Shown piece by piece: positions 19,843 to 27,283 of a stretch of DNA of 64,000 nucleotides (positions are counted from its first letter, which is position 1; every line of letters begins with the position of its first letter). The DNA comes from Aestuariibacter salexigens DSM 15300 (GTDB taxonomy: Bacteria > Pseudomonadota > Gammaproteobacteria > Enterobacterales > Alteromonadaceae). Position numbers and translations under genes: made by a program. Location: assembly GCF_000429145.1 (NCBI RefSeq), contig NZ_AUBH01000004.1, positions 186,001 to 250,000 of the forward strand, given 5' to 3'. The notes beneath the pieces were generated by a model. The model saw nothing but the letters and a program-made list of their open reading frames with translations. It did no database searches and was not told the DNA's origin.

Positions 19843-20363
19843 TACAGGTCGGCATGTAAAAATCGCGCAAGCGCCAATATTAACGCCTGCTCATATGCAC
19901 TCTGACGAGAAGCAAGACCATTGGTCATCAGGCCAATGGCACCACCTTTTTGTTTGATATTGGTTTGATTGAACAATCTATCCATCACATCACCCAACTC
20001 CTCACCATTAAGTAACGCCTGATAGATCTGCTCAGGCAGAGGTAGGCGTGCGCTGCATCCCACTGAACGCTGTTTACCGTCATCAATCGCAACGACAGCG
20101 AACGTGCAGGGACCGTCTTCAAACCTATCAACACCGCCCTCGATAGCAACGTAACTATCAGCCTGCGGATATTCTCTGCGACAGAATTCCAGGCGATTAA
20201 TTGCTCCGGCTCTGGTTTCGGTCATATTCATGGGCTGATCAGGCACACCGCTTGGTGCATCAACACCCAAGCATTCAATCTTATGCTGCGGAAAGGCGTT
20301 TATGAAGCTATGCGCTGTGGCGTTAACCTTGACTGGATTTTTAGAGCCGACAATGATTTTCAT
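19839..20363 (-). CDS. yjjX: Non-canonical purine NTP phosphatase (inosine/xanthosine triphosphatase, YjjX type)
   Basis: 174 residues from ATG 20363 with GGA upstream. The start MKIIVGSKNPVKVNAT is the signature N-terminus, followed by SGVPDQPMNMTETRAGAINR, SYVAIEGGVD and GGAIGLMTNGL. The family hydrolyses ITP/XTP (and dITP) to monophosphates, cleaning damaged nucleotides from the pool. Last gene of the minus-strand run M17 aminopeptidase - ABC exporter - yjjX, 12 nt after the exporter. Convergent 4-nt overlap with the D-2-hydroxyacid dehydrogenase. Confidence 0.94.
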   Translation of the reverse strand: MKIIVGSKNPVKVNATAHSFINAFPQHKIECLGVDAPSGVPDQPMNMTETRAGAINRLEFCRREYPQADSYVAIEGGVDRFEDGPCTFAVVAIDDGKQRSVGCSARLPLPEQIYQALLNGEELGDVMDRLFNQTNIKQKGGAIGLMTNGLASRQSAYEQALILALARFLHADLY

Positions 20364-20375
20364 ACTATCCATTTT

Positions 20376-22118
20376 TTAACTAACTAACTGTAGTTCAGCA
20401 AACTGCTTATACAATGGGCTTTCATTTAAAAGCTGTGCGTGAGTACCCTGAGCGATAACCTTACCCTCATCCATCACGACGATGCTGTCTGCATTAACGA
20501 CCGTAGAGAGACGATGCGCGATAATCAGCGTGGTTTTATCTTTCATAAGTTCATCCAGCGCCAGTTTCACCTCTCTTTCGCTGCGCGCATCGAGGGCACT
20601 GGTGGCCTCATCTAACAGCAAAATGGGACGTTTTGACAATATTGCACGGGCAATAGAGATCCTCTGCTTCTGTCCTCCCGACAAGCGCACGCCGCGCTCC
20701 CCCAGGTTTGTGTCGTATCCATCAGGCAACTTACCAATAAAGTCATCCGCATAGGCAGCCTTTGCCGCTTGTTTAATGTCTTCTTTACTGGCATCCGGAC
20801 GACCATAGGCAATATTTTCCAGCACGCTGCTGGCAAAAATAACTGGCTCCTGCGAAACAAGCGCAAACTGCTGTCGTAACTGTTTAAGGGGCATGGTCTT
20901 GAGATCATGTTGGCCGAGAATAATGGCACCCTGCTGTATATCGTAAAAGCGCAGCAGCAACTGGAATAAGGTTGATTTACCTGCGCCACTGGGGCCAACG
21001 AGGGCAACACGTTGGCCTTGCGCGATATCAATATTGACATCTTGCAACACCGCTTTTTCGCCACTCCCCGGATAGGTAAAGGTGACGTTCTGCAAGGTCA
21101 GGCTATGCTGTGTGATATCAACCTGCTGTGATGACGTTGAGCTGATTTGGGTTGGCGTGTCGAGCAATTCCATCATCCGCTCACTGGCGCCAGCGGCTTT
21201 TTGTATTTCCCCCAACACCTCACTGATTGTGGCGACACTGCCACCGGCCATTACAGCGTAAAACATAAAGGCAGCCAACTCACCAGCGCTGATGCCACCG
21301 TCCAGTACGCTTCGCGCACCCAGCCATGCGACAACAACAATGGCACTGATACTGAAAGCCATCACTACGGCTATCAGCAACGCGCGATAACCGATACGCT
21401 GCTCTGCGGCTTCCATGACCTTGTCTACCAGGTTGGCAAAGGATTGCCTGCTAATCGTCTCCTGTGTATAGGCCTGCACGGTTTGAATTTCATGCAAGGA
21501 TTCATCCACGTACGCCCCCATATTCGCAACCGTGTCCTGACTGAGGCGGGAATAGCGACGCACTCGCGGCCCGAGCACACGGATAGGGATCATGACTACA
21601 GGTACTGCCAACAGGACATACAATGTCAGCAGCGGGCTGGTGATGAGCATTAGCACAAGCGCACCAATGAAGCCGATAATCGACCGCAGTGCCATCGACA
21701 TACCCATGCCAATGACCGTTTGCAGCACCGTCGTATCACTGGTAAAGCGAGAGATCACTTCACCGGTGCGGGTTTGACTGAAAAACGCCGGGGACAAACT
21801 CAATAGATGCGCATATACCTCATTGCGAATATCCGCACTTACCCTTTCGCCAAGCCAAAGCATGAGATAGAAGCGAAAGAACGCCGCTACGCTGCCCGCT
21901 ACTGCAATAGCCAGTACCACCAGCATTACCTGATCCAGTCTGGCTGCGTTGTCGGCCATAAAGCCTTCATCCACCACCAGCTTTACGCCCTGCCCCATCA
22001 CCAGCCAACTTGCAGCCGCTATAGACAGCGCTACCAGCGCAATGACGACACGAGCTTTGTATGGCAGTAAGTGCGCAAACAGCCAGCGCATCACCGAACT
22101 GGTAGAGTGTTTATTCAT
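20376..22118 (-). CDS. ABC exporter half-transporter (MsbA-like)
   Basis: 580 residues in the fused TMD-NBD layout. Six membrane helices occupy residues ~20-300. In the nucleotide-binding domain are Walker A GPSGAGKST (375-383), the Q-loop in ALVSQEP, signature LSGGQ (479-483), Walker B ILLLDE (499-504) and the H-loop H535. It resembles the MsbA-related subfamily common in proteobacteria, which acts as a homodimer; the cargo (lipid, drug or peptide) is not known and no lpxK-type neighbour points to lipid A. It lies 20 nt after the M17 aminopeptidase and 12 nt before yjjX on one transcript. Confidence 0.92.
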   Translation of the reverse strand: MNKHSTSSVMRWLFAHLLPYKARVVIALVALSIAAASWLVMGQGVKLVVDEGFMADNAARLDQVMLVVLAIAVAGSVAAFFRFYLMLWLGERVSADIRNEVYAHLLSLSPAFFSQTRTGEVISRFTSDTTVLQTVIGMGMSMALRSIIGFIGALVLMLITSPLLTLYVLLAVPVVMIPIRVLGPRVRRYSRLSQDTVANMGAYVDESLHEIQTVQAYTQETISRQSFANLVDKVMEAAEQRIGYRALLIAVVMAFSISAIVVVAWLGARSVLDGGISAGELAAFMFYAVMAGGSVATISEVLGEIQKAAGASERMMELLDTPTQISSTSSQQVDITQHSLTLQNVTFTYPGSGEKAVLQDVNIDIAQGQRVALVGPSGAGKSTLFQLLLRFYDIQQGAIILGQHDLKTMPLKQLRQQFALVSQEPVIFASSVLENIAYGRPDASKEDIKQAAKAAYADDFIGKLPDGYDTNLGERGVRLSGGQKQRISIARAILSKRPILLLDEATSALDARSEREVKLALDELMKDKTTLIIAHRLSTVVNADSIVVMDEGKVIAQGTHAQLLNESPLYKQFAELQLVS

Positions 22119-22138
22119 TTATATATTTCTGGGATGCG

Positions 22139-23680
22139 CTATTTATATTCTCTGACAATCTGATCCATAAAGCGCACACCCCACCCCTGCGAACCGGCGG
22201 GTGCGACGGGAATAGACGATGACAACCAGTCTACACCGGCAATATCAAGATGCACCCAGGGCAGCGATTCATCGACGAAGGTTCCTATCACAGCTGCGCC
22301 AATACTGGCGCCAGGATTACCCGCACCGGAGTTTTTAATATCCGCGATATCCGACTTTATTTGGGTAAAGTGATTTGGATGCAAAGGCAGTGGCCACACA
22401 TGTTCACCACTGACATTACCAATTTCCATCATCTTCTCTGACAATGCCCAGTCTCTGGTAATAACAGCTGCGTACTCATCGCTCAGTGCGCGTGCCGCCG
22501 AGCCAGTCAGCGTCGCTATATTGACTAACATGCGAGGTGCATATTTATCCTGCGCGTAACGTACCGCGTCAGACAAAATCAGGCGCCCTTCAGCATCGGT
22601 AGAGATAATTTCAATCGTGGTGCCCTGCATGGTCGTGAGCACATCGCCGGGACGGATAGCATCCTGCGCAGGCATGTTTTCAGACAGCGGCATTAAGCCA
22701 ACTACGTTTACGTTTTCACCACGCTTGGCGATGGCCAATAAGGTACCTGCAACCGCCGCCGCACCAGCCAGATCGGATTTCATCTGCCACATATTGTTGT
22801 TAGATTTAAGACTGATACCACCTGTATCAAAGGTAATGCCTTTACCCACCAGCGCAATGGGAGCCTGTTTCTTATCTGCTCCCTGATAGCTGATCACCAG
22901 TAAACGTGAGTCATGTACAGAGCCTTTACCCACCCCTAGTAGTGCGCCCATGTTGAGTTTTTGCATATCGCGCACGTCTAACACATCAATGTCGACGTTT
23001 CGCACATCATCAAACAGATCGACAACATGCTCTACAAAGGCTTGTGGATAAATCGACTTACCCGGCTCTGAGGCCATATCACGGGTCAGATAAACACCTT
23101 CCACAACATGACGAAGGTCATTGTTGTAAAGCGCTGAGGCCGACTCACTCTCTGCCCCATGAATGACAAGGCGACGTGGCTCAGTTTGTGACTCAGTCTT
23201 TTTATACTTATCAAAGTGATAGTCACGCAGGCTGGCGCCCATCGCAATGTATGCCTGTGGCAACTGCACGGAAGTTGGCAAGGAATCAGCAATCAGGCGT
23301 GGCTGACCAACAGCACCGGTCGGCAAAGCCGCTGCAGCGTATCCGCCGAGATCCTGTAACTGTGGCGCATTAAGTGGCTCTGTGCCTGTACCGATGACGG
23401 TAATGCGTGAGAACGGTGTCATTGCAAAGAAGACTTCTGTCGCACCTAAAGACGCACTAAATTCAGACTCTGTCAGCGCCTGGGCCAGTCGACCATCGGT
23501 AAGCTCATCTACCTGCTTCGCTGTCCCTTTCAATGTTTCAGCATCGTCTATGAAAAGGACTACGCTCTGTGCAGAGGTTTGCAGCGATGGCAAATCAACC
23601 TCTTCGAACGTGATTGAAGGCATGGCATACGCCAGTGATGTAGCAAAAACACTGGCCACTAAGATAAATTTTCTAAGCAT
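22139..23680 (-). CDS. Exported M17 leucyl aminopeptidase
   Basis: 513 residues with a signal peptide (MLRKFILVASVFATSLAYA), so periplasmic or outer-membrane-facing, unlike cytoplasmic PepA. The two-metal site is complete: K280 and D285 (VGKGITFDTGG), D303 (MKSDLAGAAA), D362 and E364 (STDAEGRL), with catalytic K292 and R366. The signature starts STDAEGRL rather than NTDAEGRL. It removes N-terminal residues from peptides and likely supports peptide feeding together with the other exported peptidases in the window. First gene of a three-gene minus-strand run. Confidence 0.93.
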   Translation of the reverse strand: MLRKFILVASVFATSLAYAMPSITFEEVDLPSLQTSAQSVVLFIDDAETLKGTAKQVDELTDGRLAQALTESEFSASLGATEVFFAMTPFSRITVIGTGTEPLNAPQLQDLGGYAAAALPTGAVGQPRLIADSLPTSVQLPQAYIAMGASLRDYHFDKYKKTESQTEPRRLVIHGAESESASALYNNDLRHVVEGVYLTRDMASEPGKSIYPQAFVEHVVDLFDDVRNVDIDVLDVRDMQKLNMGALLGVGKGSVHDSRLLVISYQGADKKQAPIALVGKGITFDTGGISLKSNNNMWQMKSDLAGAAAVAGTLLAIAKRGENVNVVGLMPLSENMPAQDAIRPGDVLTTMQGTTIEIISTDAEGRLILSDAVRYAQDKYAPRMLVNIATLTGSAARALSDEYAAVITRDWALSEKMMEIGNVSGEHVWPLPLHPNHFTQIKSDIADIKNSGAGNPGASIGAAVIGTFVDESLPWVHLDIAGVDWLSSSIPVAPAGSQGWGVRFMDQIVREYK

Positions 23681-24128
23681 GGCTTTGTCGTCTCTTATAT
23701 TAATTTAAGCAACATAAACGCAGCCTTTTACGTGCTGTAACGAAGGCTGGATTAGCTTGAGTGTGAACAAGAGATTACCGGTTTATCGTAAATGTCTCAG
23801 TAATTTCGCGTATCTTTTTTGTAACCAACTCATACTGATTGTGTGCCTATCATAAAGTTTGACACGAACGAGAGCTGTATTTGCTGGTGTAGTGGTCGAT
23901 GATTGATACTTCTCGTTGCCACTAAGCAAATAGCCGTCATTCCGGCCTCCATGCCCCGTCATTCCAGCCTCCGGGCGGGAATCTCGGCTTCAGACAAGCA
24001 GCTGACGTTCGCATTTTGGGATTTTTCATAGGGGATTAATGAGGGTTGTAGGCTTTGGCTACTGAAGGTTTAAATGAACACTTTGCTTTGTTAGGTCCCA
24101 GCGAGCAGAGCGAGTGGCTTTAGTGGCT
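23681..24128. other. Intergenic region with REP-like repeats, left side of accessory pocket
   Basis: No convincing gene. From 23681 to about 23880 lies AT-rich sequence likely holding the M17 aminopeptidase promoter. A REP-like doublet lies at 23935-23982. From ~24090 to 24128 is the GC-richer stretch GTCCCAGCGAGCAGAGCGAG next to the cassette-like boundary of the SDR gene; it contains TTGTTAGGT, which fits the GTTRRRY integron core pattern. Confidence 0.6.
23935..23982. repeat. REP-like element: duplicated CGTCATTCC unit and hairpin
   Basis: The 16-mer CGTCATTCCGGCCTCC (23935-23950) recurs with one change at 23957-23972. The second copy folds with GGGCGGGAAT (23973-23982) into an imperfect hairpin (ATTCC-A-GCC / GGC-G-GGAAT). 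CGTCATTCC...GGGAATC palindromes are a well-known class of extragenic repeats in gammaproteobacteria, normally scattered around the chromosome by RAYT transposases. Confidence 0.75.
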
Positions 24129-24135
24129 TGTTATA
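24129..24135. other. Integron-type core site GTTATAC (3' side of SDR cassette)
   Basis: GTTATAC on the plus strand; read with the SDR gene (minus strand) it is GTATAACAAGCC starting 3 nt after the SDR stop, the position and form of the start of an attC site. No matching 3' half (GGCTTGTTATAC on the minus strand) is found beyond it, so the site would be truncated. Confidence 0.45.
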
Positions 24136-24138
24136 CGG

Positions 24139-24870
24139 CTATTTACCACCAGCAATATCTACAAACGTACCAGTAATATATGCAGCTTCGTTTGATAAAA
24201 GAAAAGCTATTGAAGCAGCAACTTCTTCTGGAGTGCCGCCACGCTGCAGCGGTATATGTTGCTTAACACGTTCAATTCTGTTGGCTTCACCACCATCAGC
24301 GTGCATTTCAGTATAAATAAATCCCGGACGGACGCAGTTTACACGAATATTTTTGTCTGCTACTTCAAGTGATAGTCCTGTGGTTAATGTATCAATAGCT
24401 CCTTTGGAAGCCGCATAATCAACGTACTCTGAAGGAGAGCCTAGTCTAGAAGCTGCAGATGATACATTCACTATTGAACCGCCGTTCGCCATTCTTGCTA
24501 TAGCTTCTCTGCAACATAAAAAATAACTTGTAACATTAGTTGATAAAACTTTGTTGATTCTTTCTGCCGTCATAGATGTAATAGGCATTTGCGGGAGCAA
24601 GATCCCTGCGTTATTAACAAGGTGCGTAATACGTCCAACTGTTTGATCTAATGTATTAAAAAGTCGCTTAACATCTTCTTCATTCGATACATCCGCTTGT
24701 ACAGAAATAGCTGTACCGCCATTTTCAGTAATTTCGGTAACAACGTTGTTGGCTTCAACTTCATTAGACCGATAATTTACACATACAGAATAGCCTTGTT
24801 TCGCTAAATATTTTGAAGTTGCAGCGCCAATTCCTCTGCTGCCACCTGTAACCAAAACTATCGGGTTCAT
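24139..24870 (-). CDS. SDR family oxidoreductase (short-chain dehydrogenase)
   Basis: 243 residues from ATG 24870, which has GGAG 5 nt upstream; the frame is open another 117 nt but that part is rich in Cys and not family-like. TGGSRGIG cofactor loop (8-15), NNAG (86-89), catalytic S138, Y152 and K156, and the C-terminal AAYITGTFVDIAGGK typical of FabG-like SDRs. Residues N32-R34 after beta-2 suggest NADP(H). The gene is visibly AT-richer than its neighbours and is framed by GTTATAC-type sites 16 nt before its start and 3 nt after its stop, as in integron gene cassettes. Substrate unknown. Confidence 0.9.
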   Translation of the reverse strand: MNPIVLVTGGSRGIGAATSKYLAKQGYSVCVNYRSNEVEANNVVTEITENGGTAISVQADVSNEEDVKRLFNTLDQTVGRITHLVNNAGILLPQMPITSMTAERINKVLSTNVTSYFLCCREAIARMANGGSIVNVSSAASRLGSPSEYVDYAASKGAIDTLTTGLSLEVADKNIRVNCVRPGFIYTEMHADGGEANRIERVKQHIPLQRGGTPEEVAASIAFLLSNEAAYITGTFVDIAGGK

Positions 24871-24886
24871 CAATTCTCCATTTGTC

Positions 24887-24893
24887 GTATAAC
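24887..24893. other. Integron-type core site GTTATAC (5' side of SDR cassette)
   Basis: GTATAAC on the plus strand, GTTATAC on the minus strand, 16 nt before the SDR ATG. In cassette arrays the upstream attC ends in GTTRRRY-like sequence just before the next ribosome site and start. No full attC secondary structure was confirmed upstream. Confidence 0.4.
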
Positions 24894-24904
24894 ATCTTAT
24901 TATG

Positions 24905-25031
24905 AAGACTTCACAGTAACACCTGGCAGGTTTCACGCAACAAATCTCCATATTCGTATGTAATATCAGAAGCTTACTAACTTTCACAAATTAAATAATA
25001 CTTTTTTATATGCTTGTTACTGTGAAGTCTT
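24905..25031. repeat. 17-bp perfect inverted repeats enclosing 93 nt (MITE-like or attC-like)
   Basis: AAGACTTCACAGTAACA (24905-24921) is the exact reverse complement of TGTTACTGTGAAGTCTT (25015-25031). The 93-nt interior is AT-rich and noncoding. The 127-nt size and perfect terminal repeats resemble a miniature inverted-repeat element; the size also suits a long attC. No clear target-site duplication flanks it. Confidence 0.6.
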
Positions 25032-25165
25032 AGTAATTACTAACGGATAAATTAGTCTGCTCTTGGTTCAAAACCCGACATTGACTATGTTTTTTGGCGG
25101 TTATTTCATCGCCTGAGATTTAACTAGTGTGTTGCATCCATCGATTGAACTCACAGTCTTAGAAG

Positions 25166-25252
25166 ACACCCGTCTCCACGGGTGTGACAGGAAGTGTAGA
25201 CGCAGGTGTTACAGGGAGTTGTTAACACGGGTGTGACAGAAAGTTGTTGGCA
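25166..25252. repeat. Stem-loop and three tandem 24/25-nt repeats
   Basis: A hairpin ACACCCGT-CTCC-ACGGGTGT (25166-25185) runs into three degenerate units of the form CGGGTGTGACAGRAAGTTGTT at 25179-25202, 25203-25227 and 25228-25252. Spacing is 24 then 25 nt with no spacers. This looks like an extragenic tandem repeat. Confidence 0.7.
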
Positions 25253-25372
25253 CATGAAACCTTTTTACACTTATCGGCAATAACTCAGGTTATTCAGCGA
25301 GTGGATTCAGACTGGTGCCAAATGCGCAGGAACCGCTACTATGATGTAGTAACCTTATGAACAGAGCTTAAC

Positions 25373-26059
25373 GTGATAGCTGATATACTGAGATTTCTCT
25401 TGTTGTGCCTGGTAAAGTCCAGTCGCTATTGGTGTTATCCGACCACAAGTCGATGGATTTCCAAACCTGCTGATAAGGATTGGCAGGACGTGCGTCTGAT
25501 CCTGATCGTCAACCATACCAGTTTGGTTGAGTTTGTATTCGCCACCGTCATGCCAAACAAATTTTTATGGAGAATGGCCCGGCGCCTGGTTTTCCCTGTC
25601 GCAGATAGCAGTCTAAAGAAGCCCCAGGGCAAAATGTTGAAATTTTTCGCTCCCCGGGTAGCCAGTCTCAGCCGCAAGCGGGACGATACCTGGCATCATT
25701 TCGTCGACCAACTTGAATCTGATTCGATTCTGATTTTCATGCCAGAAGGAAGAATGAAACGCCCTAACGGACTGGATAAAGACGGTAAACCAATGACAGT
25801 GAAAGCCGGCATCTGTGACTTGCTGCCCAAATTTTCCGGTGAAAACATGATCATTGCCTACAGTGGCGGACTGCATCATGTCATGGCGCCGGGGCAATCT
25901 TTCCCCCGCCCCTTTCGACGTCTCAGTGTTAACCTCGAGTGTGTCAATGTCGATGAGTATTTAGCCTCTTTTGCAGATATTCAGGACGACAGGGCGAGAC
26001 GACGTGCTATCTGTCAGGATTTGGAAAACCGCAGAGACAAATATTGTCCCGAACGCTGA
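25373..26059 (+). CDS. PlsC-like acyltransferase-fold protein
   Basis: 228 residues from GTG 25373 (weak ribosome site). The acyltransferase landmarks are recognisable but altered: NHTSLVEF has His followed four residues later by Glu rather than the usual Asp (HX4E), and FMPEGRMKRP stands for the FPEGTRS block. An N-terminal hydrophobic segment ILRFLLLCLVK may anchor it at the membrane. It could be a lysophospholipid or glycerol-phosphate acyltransferase relative with shifted activity. A canonical plsC is also in the window (57.1 kb). It lies alone next to the accessory pocket. Confidence 0.7.
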   Translation: MIADILRFLLLCLVKSSRYWCYPTTSRWISKPADKDWQDVRLILIVNHTSLVEFVFATVMPNKFLWRMARRLVFPVADSSLKKPQGKMLKFFAPRVASLSRKRDDTWHHFVDQLESDSILIFMPEGRMKRPNGLDKDGKPMTVKAGICDLLPKFSGENMIIAYSGGLHHVMAPGQSFPRPFRRLSVNLECVNVDEYLASFADIQDDRARRRAICQDLENRRDKYCPER

Positions 26060-26124
26060 GGCTTCGCTGAAAAGGCGAAACACTATATGATGGCACGACT
26101 TTATTTTCTGGTGTTGAATACAAC

Positions 26125-26703
26125 GTGATTAAACTTCTGACAGCAATACTCTTTACCATTTCAATCAGCGCTTACGCTGTGCCCTCAGTACCTGCTCAAG
26201 ACGCCTTTTTTGATGCGCTGAGGCAACACTGCGGGAAAGCGTTTAGCGGTCGTATCGTGGTCGATAATGCACCCAGTGACGCCTTTCATAACAAACCAAT
26301 GGTTATGCACGTCAGGAAATGCTCTGACACAACGCTGTGGATACCTTTTCACGTTGGGGGCGATCGTTCCCGTACCTGGGTGATTACCAAGACCGGTTCC
26401 GGGCTGTCTTTAAAACACGATCATCGTCACCAAGACGGTAGCGAAGACAGTCTTACCCAGTACGGTGGACACACAACTGATGCTGGATGGCCACAAGTGC
26501 AATCCTTCCCTGCAGACAGCTATTCAAAACAACTGTTTGTCGACAGCGGCATTCCTCAATCGATGGGTAATACCTGGCAAATGTACATTTATCCTACATC
26601 TTTTACCTACCGAATGGTGCGCGAAGGACGAGAATTCAGGGTTGATTTTGATTTAACCAACCCTGTAGATACTCCTCCTGCACCCTGGGGTTATGAAGAT
26701 TAA
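26125..26703 (+). CDS. Secreted hypothetical protein
   Basis: 192 residues from GTG 26125. Signal peptide MIKLLTAILFTISISAYA, mature start near VPSVPAQDAFFDALRQHCGKAFSG. The mature part has two Cys, an HVRKC segment, KHDHRHQDGSEDSLTQYGG and a C-terminal FRVDFDLTNPV. It is probably a periplasmic protein; I do not recognise a named domain. It ends 6 nt before the convergent GST stop, so the two transcripts meet there. Confidence 0.7.
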   Translation: MIKLLTAILFTISISAYAVPSVPAQDAFFDALRQHCGKAFSGRIVVDNAPSDAFHNKPMVMHVRKCSDTTLWIPFHVGGDRSRTWVITKTGSGLSLKHDHRHQDGSEDSLTQYGGHTTDAGWPQVQSFPADSYSKQLFVDSGIPQSMGNTWQMYIYPTSFTYRMVREGREFRVDFDLTNPVDTPPAPWGYED

Positions 26704-26709
26704 AGGATA

Positions 26710-27282
26710 TCAGTGGCGCGGATCTGTTGCGGTCGCTTCGATGCGCTGTGCGTGTTCATTGCGCATCGCCAGCAGGTGACGAAACGAGGCGAGATCGTGC
26801 ATATTGCGAAACTCTATCCAGTCGATCAGGCAAAACAGACAGATAGTGGGATAATTCCAGTCTGAAAAGTGTCCCTGTTCAACCAAATCGTCCAGATGTT
26901 GCAGCGCATTGTCGGCTCTTTCGCGCTGCAACTTGAAATACATGCGATCGTCTTTTGTATCGAAGTCGGAGCGTTGTAATAACAGCATTTGCACTAATGA
27001 ATCATTCACCGCATCAATCAGTGTAAGCTGATTTTCCTGCGCCCAGCTTAAGCGCGGATAATCCAGCTTCTCGGTCAAATAGCGGAAAATGACGCGTGAG
27101 TCGAAAATCGTCTGTCCATCATCATCCAACATGGGAATTTTCATTGTCGGATTGCGACGAGCCAAGAGCTCACGGTCTTCACCTTCGAAAATTTCCATGT
27201 TGATAAACTCATGCTCTACGTTGGCAAGCCAAATCCGCAGGCGACGAACAAAAGGTGATGTTGTTGAACCATACAGTTTCAT
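26710..27282 (-). CDS. Glutathione S-transferase family protein
   Basis: 190 residues from ATG 27282, with AAGGAGAG just upstream inside the preceding gene. N-terminal thioredoxin fold: KLYGSTTSPFVRRLRI with SPF at the glutathione site, MKIPML (cis-Pro), and FDSRVIFRYL with the D-S pair that binds the glutamyl part of glutathione. The C-terminal half is the all-helical GST domain. Last gene of the MFP - RND - solute-binding protein - GST run, 1 nt after the solute-binding protein stop. The setting suggests detoxification coupled to efflux. Confidence 0.88.
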   Translation of the reverse strand: MKLYGSTTSPFVRRLRIWLANVEHEFINMEIFEGEDRELLARRNPTMKIPMLDDDGQTIFDSRVIFRYLTEKLDYPRLSWAQENQLTLIDAVNDSLVQMLLLQRSDFDTKDDRMYFKLQRERADNALQHLDDLVEQGHFSDWNYPTICLFCLIDWIEFRNMHDLASFRHLLAMRNEHAQRIEATATDPRH

Positions 27283-27283
27283 C

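Larger units (their letters stand above)
24871..25372. other. Intergenic region, right side of accessory pocket
   Basis: About 500 nt without a supported gene. It holds the GTTATAC site, an inverted-repeat pair (24905-25031), AT-rich sequence with poly-T (25001-25010), a stem-loop (25166-25185) and a three-unit tandem repeat (25179-25252). The rest, to the GTG of the acyltransferase-like gene, shows nothing clear. Confidence 0.6.

Noticed and set aside
21147-21653. 168-codon plus-strand open frame inside the ABC exporter
   Set aside because: Antisense to a well-supported gene; sequence is rich in His, Gln and Cys with no domain pattern.
24871-24987. Longer SDR reading frame starting at 24987
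   Set aside because: ATG 24870 has a good GGAG site and family-like start; the extension reads through the inverted repeat and is Cys-rich, not SDR-like.
25055-25090. GGTTCAAAACC considered as a tRNA T-arm
   Set aside because: No acceptor, D or anticodon arm can be laid out around it and no CCA end is present.
25179-25252. Short repeats considered as a CRISPR array
   Set aside because: Units are contiguous with no unique spacers, only three degenerate copies, and no cas genes are nearby.
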